This document shows positions 48,067-59,621 of a DNA stretch of 64,000 bases, one piece after another (positions within the stretch are counted from its first letter, which is position 1; each line of letters begins with the position of its first letter). The notes below the pieces were generated by a model that was given only the letters and a program-made list of their open reading frames with translations, made no database searches and had not been told where the DNA came from. The stretch is from Chelonoidis abingdonii (taxonomy: Eukaryota; Chordata; Testudines; Testudinidae). The position numbers and the translations under genes are program-made. The DNA lies in NCBI RefSeq assembly GCF_003597395.2, contig NC_133770.1, positions 78,418,414 through 78,482,413 on the forward strand. The letters are read 5' to 3'.

Positions 48067-49908
48067 CTTTCCTGAATGGATGATCCACTGTGAGCTTCGT
48101 AAACAAAAGGAGTCCTTTTTTTTCAGTTCATAAAGAGTTCTTATTTTTTCAAATCTACTTGGGTGAAACATAAAAAGATTTTGAAAGAGACCAGGAGAGC
48201 ACTTTTGGTGTGAATACTCTCATGAGCTTTTCCTGTTGCTGTACAGATAGAGGAAATATATACATCAACTTAACCCTTTGTAGACTGTGTGTGGGTGTAC
48301 GTATCTGTCTTAAGCATTTATATAAGTATGGTCTAGAAATAGAAGTGTCTAGAAGGCAAAAAGTAAATGCATGGGAAAAAAGTATAGTGGTGGGTAAAGA
48401 GATGTAAATTTGTTTGTAATGGACATTAAATGCCCCAATCCTACAAGTTGATCTAAGGCATTCTTGAAGTCAGTGCAAATTTTGCTATTGACCTCAATGA
48501 GTGTGGGATCAGGCCCCTGCCGAACAAATACTTATGCCTTTATGGAGCACTACTGAAGTCTATTGGCAAGTTATGAAGACTATGAAGAGCTCAGGTACAA
48601 TGGAGAGGGAATCCACAGGGAGCTAGTGGTGGCTCCCTGATACTTAGTGACCTAATCCAAGCGCAGTTTAGACCTGCGTAGGAAGAGCTCTTGTGACTGT
48701 CATAAGCTTCCTCAAGCACCTTATTCCAGTAGAAGATCAGGCATAGTGTATCTGTGCTCTTCCATGTTCCTTCCCTCTGGAATACCTAACATCCCTCTTT
48801 TCCCTCCATTAGCAGCAGTGTGGGATCAGCTTTCTGCCAGCACTGAGTTCCCCTAACCAGATGGAACGTGCCACTGGATAACCTCCAGCTGCTGTCGTCT
48901 CTGTTCACAACTGCTTTGCTTTCTGAGAACATTCTCACTATTAAAAATGCGCCCACCCAAAGGAATGCAAATAAGCCCATAAAAGGGGTTGTGAATGCTG
49001 GCAAAGTGAATTGGTGCATTCTGTTTATCTAACACTACAACGGTAATAGCCAAACTACTGCAGTAACGCTATTTTAAGCCTAAATAGTTTGGACCATTAT
49101 TGTAATATTTTTTATAAGAGCAGTTTTAATTAAATAAAAAAAAAAAAAAAACCACTGGACACCATCATCCGAAGTAAATCAGTTTAGTGTCATTAATTGC
49201 AATGAAGCTATGCTGATTTACACCAGATGAAGTTCCAGCCCTTAACCCTTAAATATAATCCACATTTGATGTATAGCAAAAATGTTCCCTGCCATGCCTG
49301 CTTGTCAGACTGCTGTGCTGTGGAAGTTGGACATAGTTTTCTTTTAACTTTTAGAATTCTCTGTCTAGCAAAATGGGTACAGTTCATTTATAAAGGAGAA
49401 ATGAGAAATGCTATGTGAAGAATTCACTGGAATGTTCTGTTATTTCATGTATAATATTAATGATAAGGGCTCAATGTTAAAATTTGGGATCAGAATGTTG
49501 GACTTGCCTACCTAAAGTTGGGCACCTCTATCTATAGTTAGACATCTAATAATTAGTGACCTGATATTTTGAGGTGTCATTAAGTTTGAAAGTGTTGGCA
49601 TTAACTCCAATCTGTGAAAACTAGCAGAAAGAAAAAGCGTGTAGAAATGGCAAAAATGGAACTCTGGAAAAAACCTTCAATTCTCATTCATGGAATTGAT
49701 TGAATGTGACCTTCCATATTAAAGGTCACATACTGCAACTAGCCAGTCAAATACAAACCAAACCAGTTTTCATATATGATCTAGTATATATTTCAAATGT
49801 CCTAGAAGGGTCTCAGGATCTGCAATGTCAAAAAAAGTCAATACTAAAGAACAAGAATAGATTTTGAACATGAGTCCACAAAAAGAAAGAAATAATTACA
49901 AGCTTTCT
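48067..49908. other. Intronic stretch with old dispersed repeats
   Basis: 48430-48520 (GACCTCAATGAGTGTGGGATCAGGCCC type) and 49160-49235 (GCTGATTTACACCAGATGAA) are short amniote repeats. An A-run lies at 49134-49151. No coding sequence. Confidence 0.5.
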
Positions 49909-50097
49909 CTAAATGGTCTCAGTGCTGTGACTTGTCCTGAGTCCAGACTGGCATTGATCATATAAATTGTGGTTCCAAAGATAAGATTGAAGACACGTAG
50001 CCACTACAGTTGGAACAATATTGTCAAGAAATGAGAAATGTGTGATATGACTATATTTTAAAGAGTAATTCAGTGACATATGGATGGTTTCTTCCAT
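49909..50097 (-). pseudogene. L2-type LINE reverse transcriptase remnant
   Basis: The minus-strand frame reads VVATCLQSYLWNHNLYD, then QCQSGLRTSHSTET. This is the L2/jockey-group RT block (VVA.QL..YL..HNL.D..QSGFR..HSTETAL). The neighbouring sequence to about 50440 may contain further decayed parts but no other block was recognised. Confidence 0.7.
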
Positions 50098-51188
50098 AAA
50101 GGTGTAAGTGTTATTTAAAGGGAGGATGGAACCTGACTACTAAACAGCGTGACAGAAATAGTAATAATTTTAAATCATTTGAAGTGACTAGTGTCTAAAA
50201 TGTTCTGGATGAGGTTACAGTGATTCTAAAGGCAAGCTGTAACTGATCTTGATCAGTATCAATAGTGTGATGTAAGTGGTAGTACAGTATCTAATTATTC
50301 AAGGACAAGACAACTTGTATATGACCCATACATATCAAACCTGACTGTACCTGTGTAAAGAGGACTTTGAAGAGTGAGACAAAACTAGGTACCACAATGT
50401 GTTCACAGAGATTCCAAAGTCAATTTGGAAGATGTAAAGTGAAATTCCTCTCAACTAGTAGTCAGTGGTTAACTCTCCTTTGAAAATTGCTCCCGAGAGT
50501 TGTGACGGATTGTTAATAGGGAGAATTAATTCACAGGACTCCTGAGTAAACCAAAATCTCTTTGAAGTCATCTCTTCCCATCAAGAGGAGAAAATATTGT
50601 ATTTGTGCAGAGAAAATGTAATGTGGAATTATTTTCCTTTCTATACAAAACAGTGTAAATCACTTGAGGGTAGAGTGGGCAGCCTAATTTAGCCCTTTAT
50701 GATTTAATACATCTATTTACTGCTCCTTTTTATCATATTGATAAAAGGTGTCATAGGTAAATAATGGTCATAGAGCAAACTTTCAGGTGGGAATTCATTC
50801 ACACTTAAAATTTAGCTAAAATGTCTATGGGCATTTAAAGCCACTTCATTTAATCTGTATCTGCTACAAGGATCAGTGCTTCCTACTCTAGAAAAGGAAC
50901 TGGAAAATAAACTCTGTGGTATGGAACATGTTGGCTGCAATTTTTATTTTTTTAAACTTTTTTATTTTTGCCACAGGTATAAAGAAGACTCAATAATCAA
51001 AACAAAATCTCACATTTTAATATTCTATTGAAATAGAATTGTCTCAGTGAGAGTGAGGGATGCTGTACAGTTAGTGATGCATAACTGTATTTTCTCTGTT
51101 ATTCCATCCTCTGCATTCTGGGTATAGGTCTGATTTGCATATTGCTGTTTGTTTATTTCTAAATAACGGTAAAATATGTCGATCCCTG
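50098..51188. other. Intronic stretch, nothing certain
   Basis: Non-coding. It could include the 5' continuation of the L2 remnant on the minus strand. Confidence 0.45.
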
Positions 51189-51607
51189 TCAGGCCTGCTA
51201 ATGGGGCGGGGGGAAAAGGGGGCAATTGCCCACGGGTCTGGGTGATTTAAAATGGCCTGGGGGCCCCAGCCACTGCCATGGTAGCTGTGGTGGTGGCCAG
51301 GAGCCCCGGGTGGGCTGCAGAGCTCCTAGGTGCGCGTACGGGGTGGTACTGGTGGCGGCGGAGGCAGCTGGGCGGGCATGTGGAAGCCCTGGCCATGCTG
51401 GAAGAGCAGGCCCAGCAGTGCAACTGGCAGTTTGCTGGGCACCAACGGCACAGCCAGCAGCAGCTTGCTGGTACAGCACTGCCCAAATGTCAGGCAGTCG
51501 GCGGGCAAGGCTTGTGCGTGCATGTGTGCACAGCCGCCATTGTTGGTCCAGCTCCGCGCCCATTGACTGTTCTACTCTGGGGCCCGGAATTGCTGTCAGC
51601 GGCCTGA
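51189..51607. mobile_element. GC-rich non-autonomous DNA element
   Basis: TCAGGCCTGCTAA at the left and, on the minus strand, TCAGGCCGCTGACA at the right form short inverted ends. The 419-bp body is GC-rich (GGCAATTGCCCACGGG, GGGGGCCCCAGCC) in an AT-rich intron and resembles a common turtle repeat. Long open frames on both strands result from composition, not coding. Confidence 0.55.
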
Positions 51608-53413
51608 TCTCAGTACACTGATTGGTTGATTAATCCAAACAGTTAACCAATCAAAAGGCAGAGGTTTACATAATAATCTGATTATTTCTGAATAACACTG
51701 CATGTGAAATTGCAAATCTTTACTCTGATTGAGTTCTGTGATGCCTCTGCTTTAATTGACTCCACTGGTCAGCATTTTCAAAATAAAGACACTTCCTAAT
51801 CCTCCCTCTCCCTTCAGCTACAGCAAAATAACAAAGCAAAATAACACTTCACAATATAAACACAGAAAAAAGTGCAAAAGTGCTGAAAAGGGAAAGAGCT
51901 TTTAAAAATGTTAATCTATTTTTTTAAACTCATATCATACCTTCCTTGTTCCCAACCTCCACTCTTTTTCTTCCCCTCTAAATATCAGCCAGGTTTATAT
52001 TCTCAGAATTGATCACATGTTTTGTCTTCATATTGCTGACATTGTAACAATGCCAGCCCCTCGTTCCCAATTCAGTTTTGAAATGTAGTGTAAGCAAAAA
52101 TGTATTTTAGTTACTGTGGAGGGAAAAGCCTTCTCAGTTGTAAAAAGGGATGGGGTGTGAGAGAAGGTGTAAAAGGAAGGAGATGGGAGGGGGGTGTTTG
52201 TGTTTTGTTGTTTTTATTTTTTTTCCTTTTTCAAGATCAGTTTACTTTGCCCATTTGGGGTTTTATCCCCTCCCCCCCCAATATGGTCACTCATCTATAC
52301 ACATTTTACTATAATAGTAACTTGAGGGTGTCTTCTGGGTTTTTTTATTATTATTTCCATTTTATAAAATGGCACTTCTTTCAAACTACTCTGAGGTGTG
52401 GACTATTACAGGTAGTTCTAGGTGAGACGCATTATGGATAGGACTATGATGAGGTAATGTGCCATTTACCACGTGTAGCATTGCCAATGCCAAGCATTCA
52501 TGAATCAGATCCAAGAAAAGTATGAGGCTGGCTAAAATTCAGGAGACTTTAAAAAATGAGAAATGTTACTTCAAGTTTTTGAGCTGTTAGGGTTCATGTG
52601 TTCAAGTTTGCATAAATAGAACCTCCCCTTCTGTCTTTCCCTTTTTTTTTTTTTAAAGGTAAGCTGTGATTCTCCCACATTGACCTATTCCAGGGAGCTG
52701 GGGCTTTAAGAAAATCACCAATATTGCGAGACTCTTGATAAAATTGTGAGAGTTGGCAACAATGCACATGTCACTGCAATTTAGCATGTTGAGCACCATT
52801 ACATTTGTGATGTATGTGTGTTTGCATGTGCACATGTGAATATAAACTGTATATGTGTGTTTGTGTATGTAATATAATTTATATTTTAATAGAATTCCTA
52901 AAGTGTTTAACTAGTAAAAGATAACTTGGTTGCTTATTTGGTATTATTTTTATTAGGCATAGTATAATTCTGTTTCCCTATTGTATTTCTGGTTCCACAT
53001 ATTTATTTTATTCCAGGTTTATTATGAGCTATTTATAGTGAAATGGAATGGGGTACGTCTGAATTTATAACTTGATGTTCATCTTCCATACATTAAAGGC
53101 AAAAATCAGCTGCATGTGTATGGCAGAGATATGCCCTCTTGAATTGCTATAGTGGGAGGTTTCTCTTGCCTTGGAACTTTCATAAGTCTTTGGCCCTGAT
53201 TCTCTACAGGGTTGCACCTTTCGTAGTCATTTATACCTTTGTACAGTGGGTGTAAACTGCTGCAAAATCAGAATTCTCTACTCCCTCACAGTGATGATGT
53301 TCACTTTATAGAGGGGTGAATGAGGTTCAAGGAAGTGGAGAAACAGGGTCCTTGAGTTTGCACTCTATTCACGTATCTTCCTGGAGTTGGGCAAATGCAT
53401 GGGATTGTTTGTG
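51608..53413. other. Intronic stretch, nothing certain
   Basis: T-rich runs at 52200-52235 and 52643-52657. 53195-53290 contains short amniote-repeat words. No coding sequence. Confidence 0.5.
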
Positions 53414-53909
53414 CTTGTCCACGAACCGAGTTGCACTGGGTTAACTGAAGGTGTGATTTTTAAACCCAATTAGCTAAACTGATGCAAAAGGCTGTAGGGA
53501 CATTCTGAAGTTGGTTTAAACCAGGCTTATTTTGAGTTAGCCTAAGGTCTGATCTACACTGGGAATTTACATCAGAAAAACCTACACCACCTGAGAGGAG
53601 TAACTATTTTGAATTACCACCTAGCACTAGGTCGACAGAAGAATTCTTTCATCAATCTCCCACTCAGGAAGTTGGGTTATCTACACCAACAGGAGAATCC
53701 CTCCCATCAGCGTAGGAAGCAGTACAGTTGTGCAGCTGTGCCACTGTAGTGTTTTAGGTGTAGATAAACCCTAAGTAGATTGGAAACAGGTTTAAGCTAA
53801 ACCAAAATAAGCTGCATGTAAACCAAAATAAGTGTGTCCATACAGGTGTTTGCAAGAGTTTAACTAAACTTGTTTAATTAAACAGGTGCAAGTTTGTGTG
53901 TAAACAGGG
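53414..53909. mobile_element. MITE interrupted by a second MITE
   Basis: The left end CTTGTCCACGAACCGAGTTG and the right end, minus strand CCTGTTTACACACAAACTTG, align over about 30 bp as inverted repeats. The middle (53542-53775) is a different element with its own inverted ends; removing it joins TTATTTTGAGTTAG to TAGATTGGAAACAGG. Confidence 0.6.
53542..53775. mobile_element. Inner MITE, TCTACAC type
   Basis: The left end CTAAGGTCTGATCTACAC and the right end, minus strand CTTAGGGTTTATCTACACC, are inverted repeats. The body (GGAGTAACTATTTTGAATTA) is non-coding. Related ends occur at 26419 and in the large transposon at 16079. Confidence 0.65.
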
Positions 53910-54687
53910 CATTTGTTCAAAGTTTTTAATGCTTTTGCTGCACCCGTGTTTTGTATCCCCTTCCTGATGGTATTCTAGCAAACAAGTTACCAGCAGGAAT
54001 GTTTGCCAAAACTGCCATTTTAAACTAATACTTTGGAGTATTACTAGAAAGTAATTTTCAAATTTGAATTCTTGAATATTAACATTCTAAACCCATTCTA
54101 AGAATTATGCTTATCCAATCAAGGAATAAAACATACACTATGTGACCTATTAGTCAAAAAAGCTTAAAGTTTGAATTGCAACTATCAAATGTTCAAAGCA
54201 AAAATCCTTGTTAGAGCTTGTTGGAAAATTTCCAGAAAAACATTCTCCATTTTCAACCAAGCTCACTCATAGTGACCAAGTTACAAACAGTCTTCAGGCT
54301 GGAATATATGTCTCTGCATACAACATTTGCTGAATATTTTTGAGCAGTGAACACATATGTGGAAATCATGTTCTGTTCAGTCAACTGCCTAAATTAGGCC
54401 ACAGTCCTGAAAACACTTGCGCATGAGAGTAACGTCCTGCATATGAGCAGTCCCATTGAGTTAAATGGGACTGCTCCTGGATGGAGAGAGAAGCACATGC
54501 ATGAATTTTGCAGGGTTGAGGCCTTAATGGGCTATATTTGACAAATATATTGTCAGCTCTGAATAGCTTGCAGAGCTATGCTTCTAACCCTGTTATTTCT
54601 TGGCTCTGTATTATTTGGAGCACCCACCATTTTTGGATATCGAGAGCCACAAGCTGTTCTGTTAAAGTACTGAGTTTAATTGAGGCT
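53910..54687. other. Intron end before the RBMS3-type exon
   Basis: Includes a short dispersed repeat at about 54395-54530 with an internal hairpin (54445-54476). No other feature. Confidence 0.5.
54445..54476. repeat. 13-bp perfect hairpin in a dispersed repeat
   Basis: GAGCAGTCCCATT (54445-54457) is inverted exactly at 54464-54476, loop GAGTTA. It lies about 230 bp upstream of the exon. Confidence 0.9.
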
Positions 54688-54707
54688 GTTTCTTTCCTTT
54701 ATCATAG
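54688..54707 (+). promoter_or_regulatory. Splice acceptor of RBMS3-type exon
   Basis: A pyrimidine-rich tract (TGTTTCTTTCCTTT) is followed by ATCATAG, and the AG at 54706-54707 directly precedes the exon. The reading frame that starts here continues an RRM2 linker (QQEQDPTN) in phase 0, which fixes the boundary. Confidence 0.9.
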
Positions 54708-54865
54708 CAACAAGAGCAAGACCCAACTAATTTATACATCTCAAATTTACCCATTTCCATGGATGAGCAGGAACTGGAGAATATGCTGAAACCCTTCGGA
54801 CATGTCATTTCCACCAGAATATTAAGAGATGCTAATGGAGTCAGCAGAGGAGTCGGCTTTGCCAG
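54708..54865 (+). CDS. RBMS3: RBMS3-type internal exon, start of RRM2
   Basis: The 158-bp exon reads in phase 0 from [11 protein letters not shown], then LYISNL (RNP2 motif of an RRM, residues 9-14 of the exon), [15 protein letters not shown] (first RRM helix), [15 protein letters not shown], and RGVGFA, which starts the RNP1 motif. The final Arg codon is split by the donor (phase 2). RBMS proteins carry two RRMs and bind AU-rich or single-stranded nucleic acid; RBMS3 is known to bind mRNA 3' ends, including collagen and Prx1 transcripts. From memory of the family, RBMS1 and RBMS2 have Q where this exon has H before VISTRI, and SSG or TSG where it has ANG, so RBMS3 fits best. The frame is open and intact, and splice sites flank it. 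No other RBMS exon was seen in the window, which fits the very long RBMS3 introns. RBMS1 remains a less likely alternative. Confidence 0.93.
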
Positions 54866-54871
54866 GTGAAA
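54864..54871 (+). promoter_or_regulatory. Splice donor of RBMS3-type exon
   Basis: The exon ends in AG and the intron begins GTGAAA. The split falls after the second base of an Arg codon inside the RNP1 motif, so the next exon must supply the third base and the Met that normally follows. Confidence 0.9.
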
Positions 54872-54907
54872 CCCTTGGTTTGTTTGATTTATTCTGGTGG
54901 GAGGGGG

Positions 54908-54965
54908 GTTGGTTTGGTTGGTTGGTTGTTGTTTTTTTTGGCTTTGGCTTTGGCTTTGGCTTTTT
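54908..54965. repeat. (GGTT)n and (TTTGGC)n repeats beside the exon
   Basis: An impure GGTT/GGTTT run at 54908-54929 is followed by four TTTGGC hexamers at about 54938-54962. The array begins only 43 bp downstream of the splice donor. Confidence 0.9.
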
Positions 54966-57063
54966 GCAAATGCTGTTCCCTCAGTAGCTCTGAAGCCTCA
55001 CAGCTATGGAATATGCAGAACAGTCAGGAAACAGCATCTTGATCAGATTGAGGGTCTATACTTTTCACAGAACTGAATGCAAATAGGAGTTCATCCCATT
55101 GGTCCAAATATTAGTTACATTGCACTTTTGTATATGGAAATAAAATCGCTAGCAATAGTGAACTGTCCATGCATTATCAAGTTTAGATAATAATAAATGT
55201 CCTACAGCTGAATGCATTTAGAGATTTAGCAAAGCCATTCTAACAAAGAAAGGTACATTTATCAGCAGGAAGAGCAGATGAGAGGAAGTGTATCTAGAGA
55301 AACACAAATTGCTTGAAAGCCCCAAGGATTCCAGGCTCCTGAGAGGAGGTCAGGAGAAAGATTTACAATTAAGAAACTTTGGCTAGTATGATGTTTTAGA
55401 CAGAATAGAGTAGACCTTGTGTCATTGTCATGAGAGAAGGAAGTATTTTCATGTTAACTATAAGGAAATACTTATAGAAAGCTCCCTCAGCTAGAAACAC
55501 TTTTAAACGTAGTAGGTTTGTTTAAAAAGTAATAATATTAAAGAATGGGATCTGTACATAGAAGGGGATAGAAGAGGTAAGTGGAAGAAAGAGCAACTTG
55601 TATATCCACTTACACTGTAAATAAATGTTTCCTGCTTCAAAGGAAAAGCAAACATCACGCTGGTTTACAGAACATTCATGAGACTGTTCTTTTGAACAAC
55701 AAGCAAAATTATGACTGAGTTATTTTATAAATTTCCCTGGAATACACTATATCTTGGTATATCATGACACTTCTCCCAGTACCATAATATTGTTGAGTAA
55801 AGTGGGGTTACTGTGTGATAATGAGGCAGCTTGCAAGATAACTGGCATTGTAATGTTACCTTTGTCCTTGAGATACAAGATCATCATCATTCAAGGAAAT
55901 GTTACGGTATTACTGACTGAATTCAAATGGTAAAAGACAAACTGATCAGGGTGAAAGATGACACACCATTCTTTACACACCATCTATGTTAACAATATTA
56001 GCTTGACTCTCTGAACTCACTACACGCAGCCCAGCATTATCGGATGATAAACATTGCATTATAAATTCATGGAAATGTATTTAACTGATAACATTTTTTT
56101 TTAAATCCAGTGTTAATGCAAGACGAAGGTCGTGTATTTAAGCACACAAAAACAGGAAGGATAAGATCCTGGCTCCATTGAAGTCCATGACAAAATTCTC
56201 ATTGATTTGAATGAAGCCAGGATTTCTTGGAGCCACAATTGAATGCTGAAGCTTCACTTTGCCCTTGGGCACTAGAATTTACAATCCCATCTTTAATGAC
56301 ATGATATTTCTCTTGTAACAAGGCACTATTCCGTTTCTTTGTACAGTGTGTATGTCACTGTATATAGATGAGGAGCTTTATGGTTGCCTAGAAGCATGTG
56401 AGGGGGGAGGGGATGCAGGCTAGTACATCTATAATGTGAGCATACACAGTAGGTGTGTGTGACTATGAGGCAATGGTGGGATATCAACAGTATTTATATG
56501 GAGAATCAATGACCCTCACCTTTGCCTCCATTAAGGCCACTTTGTACTACTCTGCAGGTGTAAAGCATACCTAAAGCTCATTTAGCTGGAGGATTATCCC
56601 TGTCTGGGGGAGTGGCTTTAACCCATTGTGGTGCCCCCTGTGCCTTTCTTCTCCTTGTTATCCCCACTGTAAGTTTCTAACCCTGATGGTTGTGGAGGAA
56701 AGCATGAAAGCATGACCCAAAGAACACCTAAAGGCTCACAACATTGGAGGCAAACAGAGGGTGTCAGTTGAGGAGGGAAATAGAGAAGATCAAGTTAGCT
56801 TGAGGATGCTCCTCTTGACCAAGGGAAGCACTTCTGTCTTTGAAACATTTAAGTGAAGGCAGTTGAAATGAAACTGTACCATTATTTGAACAAGTCAGAC
56901 ATTATCTTGGATGCTAATGTGTATTATAGGAACAGAAGATTTCCTGTATTGAATCCGAAGAATGGTCTGTCAAGTGCAGTATTTTGCCTCTTATAGAAGA
57001 GAATGAAAATCCCCCAAATGCACGTAGATCACTATCCAATATGCTGTTAAAAATTGTCTCCTA
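54966..57063. other. Intronic stretch, nothing certain
   Basis: 56150-56230 (CTCCATTGAAGTCCATGACA ... AATGAAGCCAGGA) is a short dispersed repeat. The rest is non-coding. Confidence 0.5.
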
Positions 57064-57785
57064 ATGCCTATGGGATAGAAAAGGAATAAATAATAAAACA
57101 GAAAATATCATAATGGGACTATATATATTCATTGTGCGCCCATACCTTGAATACTGCGTGCAGTTTTTGTTCCTTCATCTCAAAAAAGAATATATTAGAA
57201 TTGAAAAAGGTGCAGAGAAGGGCAACAAAAATATTTCGGCGTATGGAACTGGTTCCATATGTGAAGAGATTAAAAAGACGAACTTTTCAGCTTAGAAAAG
57301 AGATGGCTAAAGGGGCATATGATAGAGAGGCAAAATCATGAGTGGTATGCAGAAAGTGAATAGAGAAGTGTTATGTACCCCTGCTAGGGATAAACACCAC
57401 AACTAGGGATCACCTGATGAAATGAATAGGCAGGAAGCTTAAAGCAAACAAAAGGAAGTACTTCACACAACACAGATACGATCTTTCATGCTCATTGTGA
57501 TGGGACATTGTGAAGGTCAAAAGTATAACTGGGTTTAACAAAGAACTAGATAAATCCGTGGAAGGTAGGTCCATCACTGTCTATTAGCCAAGACGTAACT
57601 CCATGATTCTTGTGTCCCTAAATCTCCAACTACCAGAAGCTGGGACTGGATGACAGGGAATGAATCACTCAGAATTGCCCTGTTCTGTTCATTCCCTCCA
57701 AACCATCTGGCACTAGCCAGTATCAGACAGGATACAGGGCTAGGGGGACCATTGGTCTGATCCAGTATGGCTGTTCTTATGTTCA
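57064..57785 (+). mobile_element. CR1 LINE 3' fragment
   Basis: AAAACAGAAAATATCATAAT, then a frame with VRPYLEYCVQF and KKVQRRATKIFRRM, and a 3' end with GACCATTGGTCTGATCCAGT and GGCTGTTCTTATG. It aligns in order with 60690-61404, so it is a shorter copy of the same CR1 lineage, 5'-truncated. No intact frame remains. Confidence 0.88.
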
Positions 57786-58319
57786 GTTCAAGCCCTAACA
57801 AATATATGAGCGAGGATTCTGAGTAACCTAGCTGCATGTTGGAAAACTCTGTGGAATGAGGTTATCTCTTCCAAGTCCCTGGCCCTACACTCATTACTAC
57901 TTTTGCAGCCTCTTTGCATGGTTCAGCCATACCATTTTCCTGTCGGAGAGCCTTTTGCACATAGGGGGAAAGGGGCAGGTTTTGCCCGATAGTATGAAAT
58001 CAGACTATTCTGAAGCCAAAATATATAACTATAAATGCTGCTATTAGTCATAAAATATCACTCTTTAAAAATCAAGTCACTTTATTTAATTGTACCACAC
58101 AGGCACTCTGGGACTGTAATAGGGCACAGATTCTTTGCATGCAGCCGTCTTGGAAATGCAACCCTTTCAAAAGAAGAAATGCTGGTCATTTCCAGCCATA
58201 CCTGGAAACTACCCAGGTGCTTTAGGCTCAGTTGGAGAGAAAGCAAGGTCTAGGAAATAGCTGATGTGGGTCACTCTACAGCAGCCTGCAGAAGGACACA
58301 TCGCCTAATGACACTATAG
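57786..58319. other. Intronic stretch between CR1 copies
   Basis: Nothing recognised; the exact 5' edge of the following CR1 is uncertain. Confidence 0.4.
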
Positions 58320-58337
58320 CCTAGTGAGGACGAGAGG

Positions 58338-59310
58338 ATGGAAAATGATGAAATACAGACAAGGTCTGATCACAAACAGTCAAATAAAAAAAAGTCCCAT
58401 TCAATTACATTCTGTAATGGCAGACAGCTAAAAGGAGACAAGTTTTTAAAGTGCTTATATACCAAGGCTAGAAGTCTAAATAATAAAATGGATGAACTAG
58501 AGGTCCTTGAATTAAATGAGGATATTGATATAATAGGCATCACAGAAACTTGATGGAATGAGGATAATCAATGGGATACAGTAATAGAAGGGTACAAAAT
58601 ATATCGGAAGGACAGAACAGGTCATGCTGGTAGGGGAGTTGCACTAATGTGAAATAAAGTGTAGAATCAAATGAAGTAAAAATCATAAATGAATCAAACT
58701 GTACCATAGAATCTCTAAGGATAGAAATTCCATGCTCTGATGATAATAACATAGCAGTATGGATATATTACTGACCACCTGACCAGGATGGTGATAGTGA
58801 CTGTGAAGTGCTCAGGGAGATTAGAGAGGCTATTAAAATAAAAAAAACTCAATAATAATAATGACAGATTTCGATTATTCCCATATTGACTGAGTACATG
58901 TCACCTCAGGATGGGATACAGAGATAATAAAGTTTCTTGACACCTTAAATGACTGCTTCCTGGAGCAGCTGGACCTGGAATCCACAAGAGGAGAGGCAAT
59001 TCTTGATTTAGTCCTAAGTGGAGCACAGGATCTGGTCCCAGAGGTGAATATAGCTGGACCGCTTAGTAATAGTGACCATAATATAATTAAATTTAATGTC
59101 CCTGTGGCAGGAAAAATACCACAGTGGCCCAACACTGTAGCATTTATGTTCAGAAAGGGGAACTACACAAAAATGAGGAGGTTAGTTAAACAGAAATTAA
59201 AGGGTACAGTGCCAAAAGTGAAATCTCTGCAAGCTGCGTGGAAACTTTTTAAAGACACCATAATAGAGGTTCAACTTAAATGTGTACTCCAAATTAAAAA
59301 AACATGGTAA
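58338..59310 (+). pseudogene. CR1 ORF2 endonuclease remnant
   Basis: The frame at 58338 has LYTKARSLNNKMDELEVL and IDIIGITET (endonuclease blocks with the catalytic Glu in TET), then a TGA at about 58551 in place of the usual W. In the region 59044-59310, PLSNSDHNIIKFNV contains the SDH motif. Frames between are broken. Confidence 0.85.
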
Positions 59311-59621
59311 GGGAACCAAAAAAGAGCCATCATGGTTAAACAACAAAGTAAAAGAAACAGTGAGAGGCAAAATGGCATCCTTTAAAAAGTGGAAGTTAAA
59401 TCCTAGTGAGGAAAATAGAAAGGAGCATAAACGCTGGCAAATAAAGTGTAAAAATACAATTAGGAAGGCCAAAAAAGAATTTGAGGAACAGTCAGCCAAA
59501 GACTCAAGAAGTAATAGCAATTTTTTTTAAGTACATCAGAAGCAGGAAGTCTGCTAAACAACCAATGGGGCCACTGGACGACTGAGGTGCTAAAGGAGCA
59601 CTCAAGGACGATAAGGCCATT

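Larger units (their letters stand above)
1..54707 (+). other. Upstream RBMS3 intron (partial, one or more)
   Basis: Everything left of the RRM2 exon appears non-coding apart from mobile-element remnants. No other RBMS exon, and no other host exon with splice sites and a recognisable protein, was found by reading both strands. The intron assignment is inferred from the single exon; an unrelated non-coding transcript inside it cannot be excluded. Confidence 0.8.

Noticed and set aside
51198..51621. Overlapping open frames of 109-131 codons on both strands
   Set aside because: GC-rich transposon sequence; no domain, no splice context, inverted-repeat ends.
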